Origin: Sphingomonas lacusdianchii
GTDB taxonomy: Bacteria; Pseudomonadota; Alphaproteobacteria; Sphingomonadales; Sphingomonadaceae
Length of the DNA stretch: 64,000 nt
Direction: 5' to 3'
NCBI RefSeq assembly: GCF_022664395.1
Contig: NZ_JAKRET010000002.1
Span: 310,001 to 374,000, forward strand
Part shown: one piece after another, positions 1-10,520 of the stretch
How the letters are laid out: each line of letters opens with the position of its first letter
Position numbering within the stretch: the stretch's first letter is position 1
Position numbers and translations under genes: made by a program
Notes under the pieces: model-generated
The model's database searches: none
Seen by the model: only the letters and a program-made list of their open reading frames with translations
Told to the model about the DNA's origin: nothing

Positions 1-1333
1 GTTCCGGCGCGTTGGCGACGACGGCCAGCATCGCCGTCCATGCCGCTACGTTTTGCTGCAATTGCACAGGGTCGACCTTGTCCAGCGTATCGTCGGGGGT
101 GTGGTGCAGATCGAAATAGCGCAGGCCGGATTGGGTAAGGTCGATGGCAGCGACATTTTGCGCCAGCGTCGGTCCGATATCGGTCCCGTCACCCGCGACG
201 GCGGTGCCGCGCGTGATGCCGAGCGGGGCCAGTGCCGCAGCGAGCCGGTCGCCGATCGCGGCCGATTCGGGGGGCAGGGCGACGTCGAACCGCCACACCC
301 GGTCCGCGCCGAAATCGCTTTCGGCGGCTAGGGCGTGACGGTCTCCGGCATGCGCCTTCGCATAGGCGGCGCCGCCGACGCCGCCGACTTCCTCGGCACC
401 GAACCACACGACGCGGATCGTGCGGCGCGGGCGACCGGCGTCCATGATCCGTTTGGCAGCCGCGGTCGTGATGCCGAGGCCGGCGGCATCGTCGAACGCG
501 CCGGTGCCGAGGTCCCAGCTGTCGAGATGCCCGCCGATCAGCACGACGCCGGCGGCGGGATCGCTCCCCGGGACTTCGGCGATGACGTTGCCCGATTCAC
601 GCATCCCGATCTGGCGCGGGGTCAGCGTCAGGCGCAGGCGGACAGGGCGTCCGCGCTTCAATACGCGTTCGAGCTGTTCGGCATCGGGCACCGACAGCGC
701 GCCCGCCGGGATGGCCACGGTGCCTGCCGGAAAGACCGTGCTGCCGGCATGCGGGTTGCGATGATGGTCGGTGCCGAGCGAACGGATGACGATCGCCGCC
801 GCGCCCTTTTGCGCGGCGATCGCCGGACCCGCCCGACGGACCGCGCCGAACGCGCCATAGCTCGACCCATCCTGCGTCGCGGCCATGGCATGGCTGACGA
901 ACGCGATCTTGCCCTTCAGGCTGCCGGTCGGCGCGGCCTTCAGATCGTCGAGCGTCGGGAAATAGACGATCTCGGCTTCCAGACCCTTGGCCGGCGTCTC
1001 GCCCGAATTGCCGAGCGCGGTGATCGCCAGCGGTTGCGGGAAGGGGCTGATGATGGCGGCGCGCTCCTCGCCCCGGACCCAGACCGGCATCTGATAGGGT
1101 TCGATGCGGACATTGCTGAACCCCAGTGCCTTCAGCCGTGCCACCGCCCAGTCGCGGGCGCGCGCTTCGTCGGGCGTGCCGGCAAGGCGCGGGCCGATCT
1201 CGGTGGTCAGGCCTTCGGTAATGTCCCACGCGACGGTATCGGTCAGCGCCGCATCGCGCAGGGCGGTGACGTCGATCGTCTGGGCAAGGGCGGGGAGGGG
1301 CAGGGCGAGGGCGGCGAGGAGCAGGCGGCGCAT
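1..1333 (-). CDS. M28-family metallopeptidase, secreted (C-terminus cut by window edge)
   Basis: Zinc aminopeptidase of the M28 (Zn-exopeptidase) family, probably exported: the protein opens with a signal peptide (MRRLLLAALALPLPALAQ). A PA-like insert lies at roughly residues 130-240. The metal-binding motifs follow: GGHLDSWD, then FDDAAG, then a Glu pair in FGAEEVGG, and near the end DLHHTPDD, which carries the last His ligand. Only the final residues are lost beyond base 1. The start is the ATG at 1331-1333, directly before the signal peptide. It is divergent from ettA. The family is known for releasing N-terminal amino acids; the substrate here cannot be told. Confidence 0.85.
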   Translation of the reverse strand, partial: MRRLLLAALALPLPALAQTIDVTALRDAALTDTVAWDITEGLTTEIGPRLAGTPDEARARDWAVARLKALGFSNVRIEPYQMPVWVRGEERAAIISPFPQPLAITALGNSGETPAKGLEAEIVYFPTLDDLKAAPTGSLKGKIAFVSHAMAATQDGSSYGAFGAVRRAGPAIAAQKGAAAIVIRSLGTDHHRNPHAGSTVFPAGTVAIPAGALSVPDAEQLERVLKRGRPVRLRLTLTPRQIGMRESGNVIAEVPGSDPAAGVVLIGGHLDSWDLGTGAFDDAAGLGITTAAAKRIMDAGRPRRTIRVVWFGAEEVGGVGGAAYAKAHAGDRHALAAESDFGADRVWRFDVALPPESAAIGDRLAAALAPLGITRGTAVAGDGTDIGPTLAQNVAAIDLTQSGLRYFDLHHTPDDTLDKVDPVQLQQNVAAWTAMLAVVANAPE

Positions 1334-1388
1334 TGGGTTCCCCTAGTTCGGTTCTTTCCCGTTCCATACGGACAGCTTCAAAGAACGC

Positions 1389-1524
1389 AAATCCCCGCCT
1401 GCGGGGAGGGGGACCAGCGAAGCTGGTGGAGGGGGAGGGCCGCGCAACGCAACCGTTCCGTATGCTGCCACCCCCCTCCACCGTCCTGCGGACGGTCCCC
1501 CTCCCCACGACGTGGAGAGGATTT
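1389..1524. repeat. Extragenic palindromic repeat, family B (copy 1)
   Basis: An imperfect inverted repeat of about 136 bases lies between the peptidase gene and ettA. It starts with a CCCCGCctGCGGGG hairpin and ends in CTCCCC..GGAGAGGATTT. Its core, AACGCAACCGTTCCGTATG, is identical in the copy at 14084-14228, and AACGCAACCGTT also occurs inverted in the copy at 56419-56560. This fills most of the 300-base gap ahead of ettA; no gene is visible in it. Confidence 0.75.
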
Positions 1525-1633
1525 GTCGGTCCACGTCGCCTGATGGGCCGCGCGTTGCCAAGTCATCGGCCCATCGCTACATCGCGGCAGACGCTTATTC
1601 CCCATCCAGACATTCGAAACGGAGCCTTCGGCA

Positions 1634-3313
<1,680 letters not shown>

Positions 3314-3317
3314 TCCG

Positions 3318-4499
3318 ATGCCGGTGGTCGAGGAAAATGGGGCGGGGTCTGACGATCCCGCCGATGCGATCCGATATCGCCTCGACCAGCAGCGCATTCT
3401 GGCCGAGTTCGGCGGGATCGCGCTGCGCAGCCGCGATATCGACGAAATCGTCCGTGCCGCGGTCGAGCTGGCTGCGCGCGGCATGCGCACCCGGCTGGCC
3501 AAGTTCCTGCACCATGATGCGGCGCGCGGCGGGCTGATCGTCCGCGCCGGCATCGGCTGGAACGAGGGCGTGGTTGGTGGTGCGGAGATGGGCGACGATC
3601 TCGGATCGCCGGCCGGCTTCGCCTTCCAGACCGGCGAGGCGGTGATCTCCAACCATCTTCGCGACGAGAAGCGCTTTCGCACGCCCGACTTCATGGCCGA
3701 TCACGGCGTGAAGCGCGCGATCAACGTGCTGGTCGAGGCGAACGGCAAGCGCTTCGGCGTGCTGGAGGTCGACAGCCGATCGGATGGCCGGTTCGAGGAG
3801 GACGACCTCGCCTTCATGCAGGGCTTCGCCAATCTGATCGGCGTGGCGATCGAACGGCTGGAGGCCGAGGCCAATCTGCGCGCCGCGATCGAGCATCAGG
3901 AATTGCTGACGCGCGAGGCGTCGCACCGGGTCAAGAACAGCCTTGCCATGGTGTCGGCGATGCTCAACCTGCAGATGCGCGAGGATGACGACCCACGCGT
4001 GCAGCGGATGCTGGGCGATGCGCAGGCGCGGATCGTCGCGATCGGGCAGGCGCATGACCAGCTTTGGCAGGGCGAGCGCGTCGGCGTGGTCGCGCTCGAC
4101 CGGCTGCTGTGCGGCATCGCCGACCAGTTGCGCGAACAGGCGCCTGACCATGCGATCGACTGCGACATCGCGCCGTTGGTGGTCAGCGGCGATACCGCGA
4201 TCCCGCTCGGCCTGTTGCTGACCGAACTGGTCACCAACGCGGTCAAATATGCCTATGGCGAGGGCGGCGGTCCGGTGCGGATCGTGACGCGGTGCGACGA
4301 CGGGGCACTCACGATGACGGTGGTCGACCAGGGCGTCGGGCTGCCGGCGGACCTCGATCCGACCGTGGCGCGACCGACCAGCCTGGGAATGCGGATGGTG
4401 AACAGCCTGACCCGGCAACTGGGCGGCACGCTCTTGTTCGAGGATGCCGGGCCGGGGACGCGGGTGATGTTCTCGATGCCATTGCCCGAGGGGGTGTAG
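3318..4499 (+). CDS. GAF-domain sensor histidine kinase, HisKA_2/HWE type
   Basis: Cytosolic sensor kinase of 393 aa with no membrane segment. An N-terminal GAF domain (about residues 15-180) is followed by a HisKA_2 dimerisation box, EASHRVKNSLAMVS, whose phospho-acceptor should be His203. A HATPase_c domain follows, with its N-box around LLLTELVTNAVKYAYGEGG and G-box motifs VDQGVGLP and SLGMRMV. The HRVKN signature is typical of HWE/HisKA_2 kinases, which in alphaproteobacteria often work in general stress or light responses with single-domain receivers. No receiver is adjacent; two stand-alone receivers occur elsewhere in the window. It follows ettA by 4 bases. The signal is unknown. Confidence 0.85.
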   Translation: MPVVEENGAGSDDPADAIRYRLDQQRILAEFGGIALRSRDIDEIVRAAVELAARGMRTRLAKFLHHDAARGGLIVRAGIGWNEGVVGGAEMGDDLGSPAGFAFQTGEAVISNHLRDEKRFRTPDFMADHGVKRAINVLVEANGKRFGVLEVDSRSDGRFEEDDLAFMQGFANLIGVAIERLEAEANLRAAIEHQELLTREASHRVKNSLAMVSAMLNLQMREDDDPRVQRMLGDAQARIVAIGQAHDQLWQGERVGVVALDRLLCGIADQLREQAPDHAIDCDIAPLVVSGDTAIPLGLLLTELVTNAVKYAYGEGGGPVRIVTRCDDGALTMTVVDQGVGLPADLDPTVARPTSLGMRMVNSLTRQLGGTLLFEDAGPGTRVMFSMPLPEGV

Positions 4500-4520
4500 G
4501 GGGTCGCCCCCGCGTGCCCT

Positions 4521-4640
4521 CCGTTCGGTTCAAGCAGCTTCGAGCTCGTCGAGAAGCGTCTTTCGAGAACACCCCGTTCGTGGCAACCGCCTTCTCGACC
4601 GTCGGTTCTCGACAGCTCGAACCTGCTCGAAGCAAACGGA
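4521..4640. repeat. Extragenic palindromic repeat, family A (copy 1)
   Basis: A 120-base imperfect palindrome in the gap between two converging genes (the kinase and the NYN gene). It starts CCGTTCGGTTCAAGCAGCTT and ends with the near-complement CTGCTCGAAGCAAACGG. Internal GTCGAGAA and TTCTCGAC arms complete the fold. Sister copies lie at 15347-15468 and 53077-53195. It may also act as a bidirectional terminator here (inference). Confidence 0.8.
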
Positions 4641-4658
4641 TATCGCTAGGGAACACCC

Positions 4659-5435
4659 TCAAACCAGCTTTACGAAAACCCCGGTATCGCGGCGTTCGAC
4701 CTCGAACGCCTTCACTTTCTCGATCAGGTCCGACAGCCGCTTGAACCCATAGTTGCGGGTATCGAAGCTCGACCGGTTCGCTGCGCGCTGCCCGACTTCC
4801 GACAGGCTGGCGAAGCCGCGCTTGTCGACCTTGGACGCATCATACGCGTCGGACAGCAGCTTCACCAACGCCGCATCGATCTTCTGCTGCTTGCGCGCCG
4901 GGGCGGGGGCAGGTTTGGCCGCGGGCGCCGCGACCGGCGCCGCGACCCCGCCGATCGCGGGCGGCAGGGGCATGTTTGCCACATCCTCGACGTCCAGCGA
5001 GGCGACGTCGATGAACCGCGTGCAACTCTCCCGAAACCCCTCGGGTGTGCGGTCGGTGCCGAAACCATAGACCGGCACCCCTTCCTGCCGGATGCGCTGG
5101 GCGAGCGGCATGAAGTCGCTGTCCGACGACATGATCCCGAACCCGGTGATCCGTCCGCGCAGCAGCAGGTCCATCGCGTCGATGGTCATCCGCATGTCGG
5201 TCGCGTTCTTCCCCTTGGTGATGTCGAATTGCTGGAACGGCTCGATGCCATGGCGCATCAGCAGCGCCTTCCAGCTTTTCAGGCCCGGCTTCTCCCAATT
5301 GCCATAGGCGCGCCGGACGTTGACGGTGCCGAACTCGGCCAGCACCGTCAGCACCGAATCGAGATAGGCGGCGCCGGCATTGTCGGCATCGATCAGCAAC
5401 GCGACGTTGCCGGTGGGAGCGTGATGATTGGCCAT
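4659..5435 (-). CDS. NYN-domain protein with C-terminal LOTUS/OST-HTH domain
   Basis: A 258-aa putative RNA-acting protein. The N-terminal NYN (LabA/DUF88, PIN-like nuclease fold) domain shows the acidic set VALLIDADNA (Asp16, Asp18), KNATDMRMTIDAMD and GIMSSDSDFMPLAQRIR. An Ala/Pro-rich linker at about residues 150-180 leads to a C-terminal winged-helix of the OST-HTH/LOTUS type (KLLSDAYDAS..GFASLSEVGQRA..GFKRLSDLIEKV). This pairing is common in bacterial LabA-like proteins, and NYN domains are predicted RNases; no substrate is known. The start is the ATG at 5433-5435. Confidence 0.85.
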   Translation of the reverse strand: MANHHAPTGNVALLIDADNAGAAYLDSVLTVLAEFGTVNVRRAYGNWEKPGLKSWKALLMRHGIEPFQQFDITKGKNATDMRMTIDAMDLLLRGRITGFGIMSSDSDFMPLAQRIRQEGVPVYGFGTDRTPEGFRESCTRFIDVASLDVEDVANMPLPPAIGGVAAPVAAPAAKPAPAPARKQQKIDAALVKLLSDAYDASKVDKRGFASLSEVGQRAANRSSFDTRNYGFKRLSDLIEKVKAFEVERRDTGVFVKLV

Positions 5436-5479
5436 GGCGCCCGTCTATCGCACTCGGCGGACGGGCGCGACCGAAACCG

Positions 5480-5860
5480 TCAGGCGCGGTGCCGGGCGGC
5501 GTCGATGCTCCACGTGCCCCCACCGGCCGCCGCCATGTACAGGAAGGCGAAACAATAGAGCGCCGCGGCCTCGCCGCCATTGGTGATCGGGAAGGGGCCT
5601 TGCGGCGCATGCGCCATGAAATAGGCGACCGCCATCATCCCCGACAGCACGAACGCCGCCGGCCGGACGAACAGTCCGACGACCAACAGCGCACCGCCGA
5701 CCAGTTCCAGCCCCGCCGCCGCATACAGCATGCCGTTCATCGGCATCGGAAAGGGGGGCAGGCCGAACAGCTTCGACACGCCATGGCTGAGAAAGACGAG
5801 GCCGAACACGATCCGCATCGCGGCGAGGAGGCGCGGGGCAAGGGAGGCGGGCAGGGGCAT
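5480..5860 (-). CDS. DoxX family membrane protein
   Basis: Small integral membrane protein of 126 aa with about four transmembrane helices. The opening stretch MRIVFGLVFLSHGVSKLFG is characteristic of DoxX/YphA-type proteins, whose role is poorly defined (thiosulfate:quinone oxidoreductase subunit in archaea, redox- or surfactant-related in bacteria). I start it at the ATG at 5858-5860 (MPLPASLAPR); an upstream in-frame ATG at 5899 would add 13 polar residues and is less likely. It lies 44 bases from the NYN gene and downstream of the antiporter gene on the same strand. Confidence 0.85.
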   Translation of the reverse strand: MPLPASLAPRLLAAMRIVFGLVFLSHGVSKLFGLPPFPMPMNGMLYAAAGLELVGGALLVVGLFVRPAAFVLSGMMAVAYFMAHAPQGPFPITNGGEAAALYCFAFLYMAAAGGGTWSIDAARHRA

Positions 5861-5945
5861 GACGGGCTTCTCCGTGAAGGAACCGCCGCAATGTCGCATC
5901 GACGGGTCCGTTACCCAAGCGCAATGATCGAAACGATCCGTTGCA

Positions 5946-7592
5946 TCAGGCGGTTCGCTCGCGTTCCGCTTCCGCCCGGCGCAGCATGGTGCGGGCCAGT
6001 TCCTCCTCGCCCAGCACCACCTGGTCGACGCCGTGACGCTCCAGATAGCTGACCTCCTCGGCCGAATGCGCGCGCGACAGGATGTAAAGGCCGGCGTTCA
6101 TTCCGCGCGCATGCTGGACGATCGCGCCCGCCTCGAACCCGCCGGGAATGGCGATCAGCAGCTTGGTCGCGTCGGCGACGCCGGCGTCGCGCAGCACATT
6201 GGGATCGAGCGCATTGCCCAGCACCACGCTCCAGCCATGGGCGGCGGCGGCGCGTGCGGTATCGGCCTGATCCTCGATCACGACGAAGGCGCGGCCGGCG
6301 TCGCGCAGCCCTTCCGCGATCAACCGCCCGACCCGGCCCGCGCCGACCAGCACGACATGATCCTCGCGCGCCTTTTCGCGCTCGGTCTCGCGCACCGCGT
6401 TCACCGACGGTTCGTCGCCACGTCCCGCAACCGCGCCGAACAGGAACGGATTGACCATGATCGACAGGATCGCGCCCGCGAGGATCAGGTCGCGCCCCGC
6501 ATCAGGCAGGATGCCCAGATTGGTACCCAGCCCGGCGAGAATGAACGAGAATTCGCCGATCTGCGCAAGGCTGGCGGCGATGGTCGCGGCGGTGCGATTG
6601 GGGTGGCCGAAGGCGCGGACGATCACCCACGCGGCGGCCGATTTGCCGACCACGATGATCGCGATGGTGGCGAGCAACGGTCCGGGCTGTTCCATCAGCA
6701 CCTTCGGGTCGAACAACATGCCGACCGACACGAAGAAGAGCACCGCGAACGCATCGCGCAAGGGGAGCGTCTCTTGCGCCGCCCGCCGGCTGAGCGGGGT
6801 TTCGCCGAGGATCATGCCCGCGAAGAAAGCGCCCAAGGCAAACGACACGTCGAACGCCAATGCCGCCCCGAACGCCACGCCCAGCGCGATCGCCAGTACG
6901 GCCAGCCGGAACAGCTCGCGCGATCCGGTATGCACCACCCAGTGCAGCGCCCATGGAATGACCCGCCGTCCGACGACCAGCATCAGCGTGACGAAGCCGG
7001 TGACCTTCAGCAGCGTCATCACGACTGCGGTCACGATCGCGCCAGGCGCCGCCGCCTTGGCCGGATCGATCGCGGCGGCGACGACCGGCAGCAGAACCAG
7101 CGCCAGCACCATCGCCAGATCCTCGACGATCAGCCACCCGACCGCGATCCGGCCGCGTTCCGTCTGCACCAGCGCGCGCGCCTCCAGCGCCCGCAACAGC
7201 ACCACCGTGCTGGCCACCGACAGAGCAAGGCCGAACACGATCCCGGCCATCAGCGACCAGCCGAGAAACTGGCTCAGTCCCCAGCCCATCGTCGTCGCGA
7301 CCGCGATCTGCACGACGGCGCCCGGCACCGCGATCCGCCATACCGACAACAGGTCCTTCAACGAGAAATGCAGCCCGACCCCGAACATCAGCAGGATGAC
7401 GCCGATCTCCGCCAGTTCGGTCGCGATCCCCGAATTGGCGACGAAGCCCGGCGTGAACGGCCCGATCAATACGCCCGCCAGCAGATAGCCCGCGATCGGC
7501 GACACGCGCAGCTTCTGCGCCGCCGCCCCCATGACGAAGGCCGCGACGAGCGCGGTGACGATAGTTCCAATCAGCGGCGTGTAATGGGGCAT
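5946..7592 (-). CDS. ybaL: YbaL/KefB-type cation:proton antiporter with TrkA-N domain
   Basis: Inner-membrane monovalent cation:proton antiporter (CPA2 family) of 548 aa. The N-terminal 380 or so residues form an Na+/H+-exchanger domain with about 12 helices, beginning TALVAAFVMGAAAQKLRVSP. The cytosolic C-terminus is a TrkA-N Rossmann domain with the nucleotide-binding GAGRVGRLIAEGLRDAG. The length and order match E. coli YbaL (about 560 aa). Family members move K+ or Na+ out in exchange for H+ under control of NAD(H) or glutathione adducts. The ion specificity here is inferred only. Confidence 0.9.
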   Translation of the reverse strand: MPHYTPLIGTIVTALVAAFVMGAAAQKLRVSPIAGYLLAGVLIGPFTPGFVANSGIATELAEIGVILLMFGVGLHFSLKDLLSVWRIAVPGAVVQIAVATTMGWGLSQFLGWSLMAGIVFGLALSVASTVVLLRALEARALVQTERGRIAVGWLIVEDLAMVLALVLLPVVAAAIDPAKAAAPGAIVTAVVMTLLKVTGFVTLMLVVGRRVIPWALHWVVHTGSRELFRLAVLAIALGVAFGAALAFDVSFALGAFFAGMILGETPLSRRAAQETLPLRDAFAVLFFVSVGMLFDPKVLMEQPGPLLATIAIIVVGKSAAAWVIVRAFGHPNRTAATIAASLAQIGEFSFILAGLGTNLGILPDAGRDLILAGAILSIMVNPFLFGAVAGRGDEPSVNAVRETEREKAREDHVVLVGAGRVGRLIAEGLRDAGRAFVVIEDQADTARAAAAHGWSVVLGNALDPNVLRDAGVADATKLLIAIPGGFEAGAIVQHARGMNAGLYILSRAHSAEEVSYLERHGVDQVVLGEEELARTMLRRAEAERERTA

Positions 7593-7752
7593 CGGTTCTC
7601 CGTGGCACGTTCCTTCGAAGCGAACGGGCGGGGCTGCGCTTGGGTTCGCCAGCGTACCGAATTTGTTGCGGAACCCCAGCCCTACCGGACGTCATCCCGG
7701 ATTTAAGTCGGGACCTCGAAGTAAGTGTTCCGCCTATCCCTGGACCGTTCCG

Positions 7753-7837
7753 TACCCCCGCGAAGGCGGAGGTCCAGAGCAAAGCAAAACGAAGGTCTGC
7801 GAGTGCGACCCTGGATCGCCGCCTTCGCGGGGATACG
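7753..7837. repeat. Extragenic inverted repeat of the CCCCGCGAAGGCGG type
   Basis: The 331-base gap between ybaL and greB has no gene. It holds an inverted repeat: TACCCCCGCGAAGGCGG at 7753-7769 with TCCAG just after it, answered by CTGG at 7811 and CCGCCTTCGCGGGGATA at 7819-7835. If read as protein it gives the IPAKA-type peptide often seen in spurious bacterial ORFs, so it is a common repetitive element and not a gene. A weaker CCCGG..TCGGG pair lies at 7696-7716. Confidence 0.65.
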
Positions 7838-7923
7838 GTGAAGCGGACGTTCGCAAAGATCTCGATCAAGTCCTCGGTAACGAGGTGGTTCGGATGCGAT
7901 AACCGCCGTGGCAGGGCGGCCGA

Positions 7924-8406
7924 TCACGGATAGGCGATCGCCATCACCTCAACTTCCTTGGCGCCCGCCGGCAGCGCGACCGTGCGCACGTCGCCCACCG
8001 CACTGCCGCGCAAGGCACGCGCCATCGGCGAGTTCCAGCCGATCCGCCCCTTGCCGGCATCGGCCTCGTCGTCGCCGACCAGTTCCAGCGTGCGGTGATT
8101 GTCGTCCTCGTCGGCGATCGTCACGGTCGCGCCGAACCAAGCCCGGCCGCGTTCGGTCTGCGCGGCGGGGTCGACGACCCGAGCCGCCTTCATCCGCTTG
8201 GCGAGGAAACCCAGCCGCCGGTCGATCTCGCGAAGGCGTTTGCGGCCATAGATATAGTCGCCATTTTCCGACCGGTCGCCATTCCCTGCGGCCCAGGCGA
8301 TGACGTCGACCAGCTTCGGCCGCTCCTCGCCCAGCAACTGGTCATATTCGGCCTTCAACACGGCATAGCCCGCCGGCGTGATGTAATTCGGACGCGGTTC
8401 GCTCAT
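7924..8406 (-). CDS. greB: Transcription elongation factor GreB
   Basis: Cleavage factor that rescues backtracked RNA polymerase through its secondary channel (known for Gre factors). This 160-aa protein has the N-terminal coiled coil (YITPAGYAVLKAEYDQLL then GDRSENGDYIYGRKRLREID, where the acidic DRSENGDY tip holds the Mg-coordinating residues). The C-terminal FKBP-like domain contains GWNSPMARALRGSAVGD. The GDRSENGDYIYGRKRLRE block favours GreB over GreA. The start ATG overlaps the stop of the upstream transglycosylase by 4 bases, suggesting one transcript. Confidence 0.9.
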   Translation of the reverse strand: MSEPRPNYITPAGYAVLKAEYDQLLGEERPKLVDVIAWAAGNGDRSENGDYIYGRKRLREIDRRLGFLAKRMKAARVVDPAAQTERGRAWFGATVTIADEDDNHRTLELVGDDEADAGKGRIGWNSPMARALRGSAVGDVRTVALPAGAKEVEVMAIAYP

Positions 8407-10451
8407 CCCGGTCGGTTCTTCCCCAGATACCAGCTAAGGTTGTTCGGCCCGCGCGACCGGGCCTTGTCGGCATGGATCAGGTCATAGACGACGGCATTTT
8501 CCAGCACGCGCTGCACATAGCCGCGCGTTTCCGACAGCGGAATCTTCTCGATCCATTCGATCATGTCGACGCCCGGCGTACGGGGATCGCCATTGGCGCG
8601 GATGAACTTGTTCACATTGCCCGGCCCCGCATTATAGGCCGCGATCGCCAGCGGATAGCTGCCGCCATAATAGTCGAGCATCCGCTGAATGTAGCTCGAC
8701 CCGAGCGCCATGTTGAACGCCGGATCGTTGAGCGCGGTCGGGCTGTAGGTCAGCCCCAGCTTCGTCGCGGTCTCGCGGGCGGTGCCCGGCATCAACTGCA
8801 TCAGCCCGCGCGCGCCCGCGCGGCTGACGGCGGTGCGATCGAACTGGCTTTCCTGCCGCGCAATGGCATGAATCAGCGTGAACTGGTCCTGTTGTGGCCC
8901 GCCGACCGGCACCGATGGATAGCCCGCCAGCGTATAGTCGCTATGCCCGTTCAGCAGCGCGCTGCGCCCGACCATCACCGCCAGGTCGGGGCGGTCGATC
9001 GCCTTGGCCAGTTCGACCGCCAGCGCATGATCGGTGTCGCTGCGCGCATCCTCGGCGATCTTGCGGATGAACAGGCTCTGGTCGGCATATTGGCCGGTGC
9101 GACCCAGATAGCGCGTGGCCCGCGCCATTTCGCCATTCATATAGGCGGTACGCAGATCGGCCGGCACGGCGGTCGCAACGGCGGTGGCGGGCGGCGCGCG
9201 CAACGGGCGACCGATCCGTTCGCTCGCCAACTGGCCATAGAACAGGTCGCCCAGATCGGCCGCCTGTGCATACCAGCGATCGGCGGTCGGACGATCCCCC
9301 GCCGCCTCCGCCGCGCGGCCTGCCCAGTAATAGCCCTTGGTCCGCACCGTCGGCGTGCGCGAGCCGCTGGCATAGCGCGCGAACATGCCGGTCGCGTCGC
9401 TCGGTCGGTTGAGTTGCTGCAGCGCGACCGTGCCCGCCAGCCACGCGAGGCTGGTATAATCGTCGCGCTCGCCATAGCCGGCATCGGCAATGACCGTCCC
9501 CGCCGGGAAGGCATCGTCGATCTGCGAGGCGATGCGATAGGCGAGGTCATACTGGCTGTCCGCCTGCGCCGCACGGGCATTGGTCAGCAGGACTTCGAGC
9601 CATTCCTCGATATCGCCGGGCGTTCGCGACAAGCGCCGCGGCTGGGCCAGATAGGCGCGCGCCGCCCCCGACTGGCCCGACGCGCGCAACCAGCTGGCAC
9701 GGTCGGCGATATAGCCCGGATCGGCGCGGTCGACGCCCGGCTGTTCGCCGCGCACGCTGGCATCGGCGGCGTTGGTGCGGAACGCCATGCGCGCGTCGAA
9801 GGTCGGACGCATCGCCGCCGAGACATAGCCGATCTGGCGCAGCCCAACGGTCGTCGCCCCCTGCCACAGCATCTTGTCCATGCGCGCGTCGTGATCGGCG
9901 GGGGCCAGCGCGCTGGCGAAACGGGCAAGCAGTGTCGCTTCGTCGTTGGGCCGCAACACGCCCCTGCGCCATGCGGCACGCGCCGCCGCCTGCGCCTCGG
10001 GCAGGCGCCCGCTGGCCGCCAGCGCCTCGGCATAGCGCAACTGCCCGGCGGCGGTGCGCGGCGGGAAACGGGTGAAGAAGCGCAGTACCGTCGCCGCATC
10101 CTGCCCGCCATCGGCCAATACGGTTTCGGCGGCGGCGCGGCGGCTGGTCTCGCCTGGAAAGCCGGGATGCGCCAGCAGGAAGCGGGCATAGTCGGCGAAG
10201 GGATAATTGTCCGATTGCTGCAACCGTTTCCATTCGGACAGCACCGGCTGGATCGGGTCGTAGGGGACCGGTGCGGGCACCGGCTGCACCATCGGCTGGG
10301 CGGCGGGCGCGACCGGTTGCACGATCGGTCGCGGCGTGGCGGGGGCGGGGGCCTGCGGAGCGGTTTGCAACAGCCCGGTGGCCATGGCGGCGCTCGCGAC
10401 GCCGGTGAGCAGGAACGCGCTCTTGAACACGGTGGTCAGCATACTGGACAT
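8403..10451 (-). CDS. Soluble lytic murein transglycosylase (Slt70-type)
   Basis: Periplasmic enzyme that cleaves peptidoglycan to 1,6-anhydromuropeptides. The 682-aa chain has an N-terminal signal or anchor segment (SAFLLTGVASAAMATGLL), a Pro/Ala-rich linker, a long alpha-helical repeat domain like the Slt70 superhelix (about residues 80-500), and a C-terminal SLT domain. The SLT domain has the catalytic Glu534 in IARQESQFD, then GARGLMQLMPGTA and AIAAYNAGPGNVNKF. Start chosen at ATG 10449-10451 (MSSMLTTVFK); the Met three codons later is also possible. Upstream in-frame codons lack a signal peptide and would run into dapA. It is divergent from dapA with 69 bases between. Confidence 0.9.
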   Translation of the reverse strand: MSSMLTTVFKSAFLLTGVASAAMATGLLQTAPQAPAPATPRPIVQPVAPAAQPMVQPVPAPVPYDPIQPVLSEWKRLQQSDNYPFADYARFLLAHPGFPGETSRRAAAETVLADGGQDAATVLRFFTRFPPRTAAGQLRYAEALAASGRLPEAQAAARAAWRRGVLRPNDEATLLARFASALAPADHDARMDKMLWQGATTVGLRQIGYVSAAMRPTFDARMAFRTNAADASVRGEQPGVDRADPGYIADRASWLRASGQSGAARAYLAQPRRLSRTPGDIEEWLEVLLTNARAAQADSQYDLAYRIASQIDDAFPAGTVIADAGYGERDDYTSLAWLAGTVALQQLNRPSDATGMFARYASGSRTPTVRTKGYYWAGRAAEAAGDRPTADRWYAQAADLGDLFYGQLASERIGRPLRAPPATAVATAVPADLRTAYMNGEMARATRYLGRTGQYADQSLFIRKIAEDARSDTDHALAVELAKAIDRPDLAVMVGRSALLNGHSDYTLAGYPSVPVGGPQQDQFTLIHAIARQESQFDRTAVSRAGARGLMQLMPGTARETATKLGLTYSPTALNDPAFNMALGSSYIQRMLDYYGGSYPLAIAAYNAGPGNVNKFIRANGDPRTPGVDMIEWIEKIPLSETRGYVQRVLENAVVYDLIHADKARSRGPNNLSWYLGKNRPG

Positions 10452-10520
10452 GATATGGAAGCGCGCCCTATCTGTCGCCACCTTTTCGGCTCGAATCCCT
10501 GTCCACGGAGCGCAACCACC

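Noticed and set aside
6033..7706. Plus-strand open frame of 557 codons opposite ybaL
   Set aside because: Antisense shadow: Arg/Gln/His/Asp-rich with no domain, while the minus strand encodes a clear antiporter.
8472..10520. Upstream in-frame extension of dapA (over 600 codons)
   Set aside because: The extension is antisense to the lytic transglycosylase and shows no family features. The family-typical start is at 10521.
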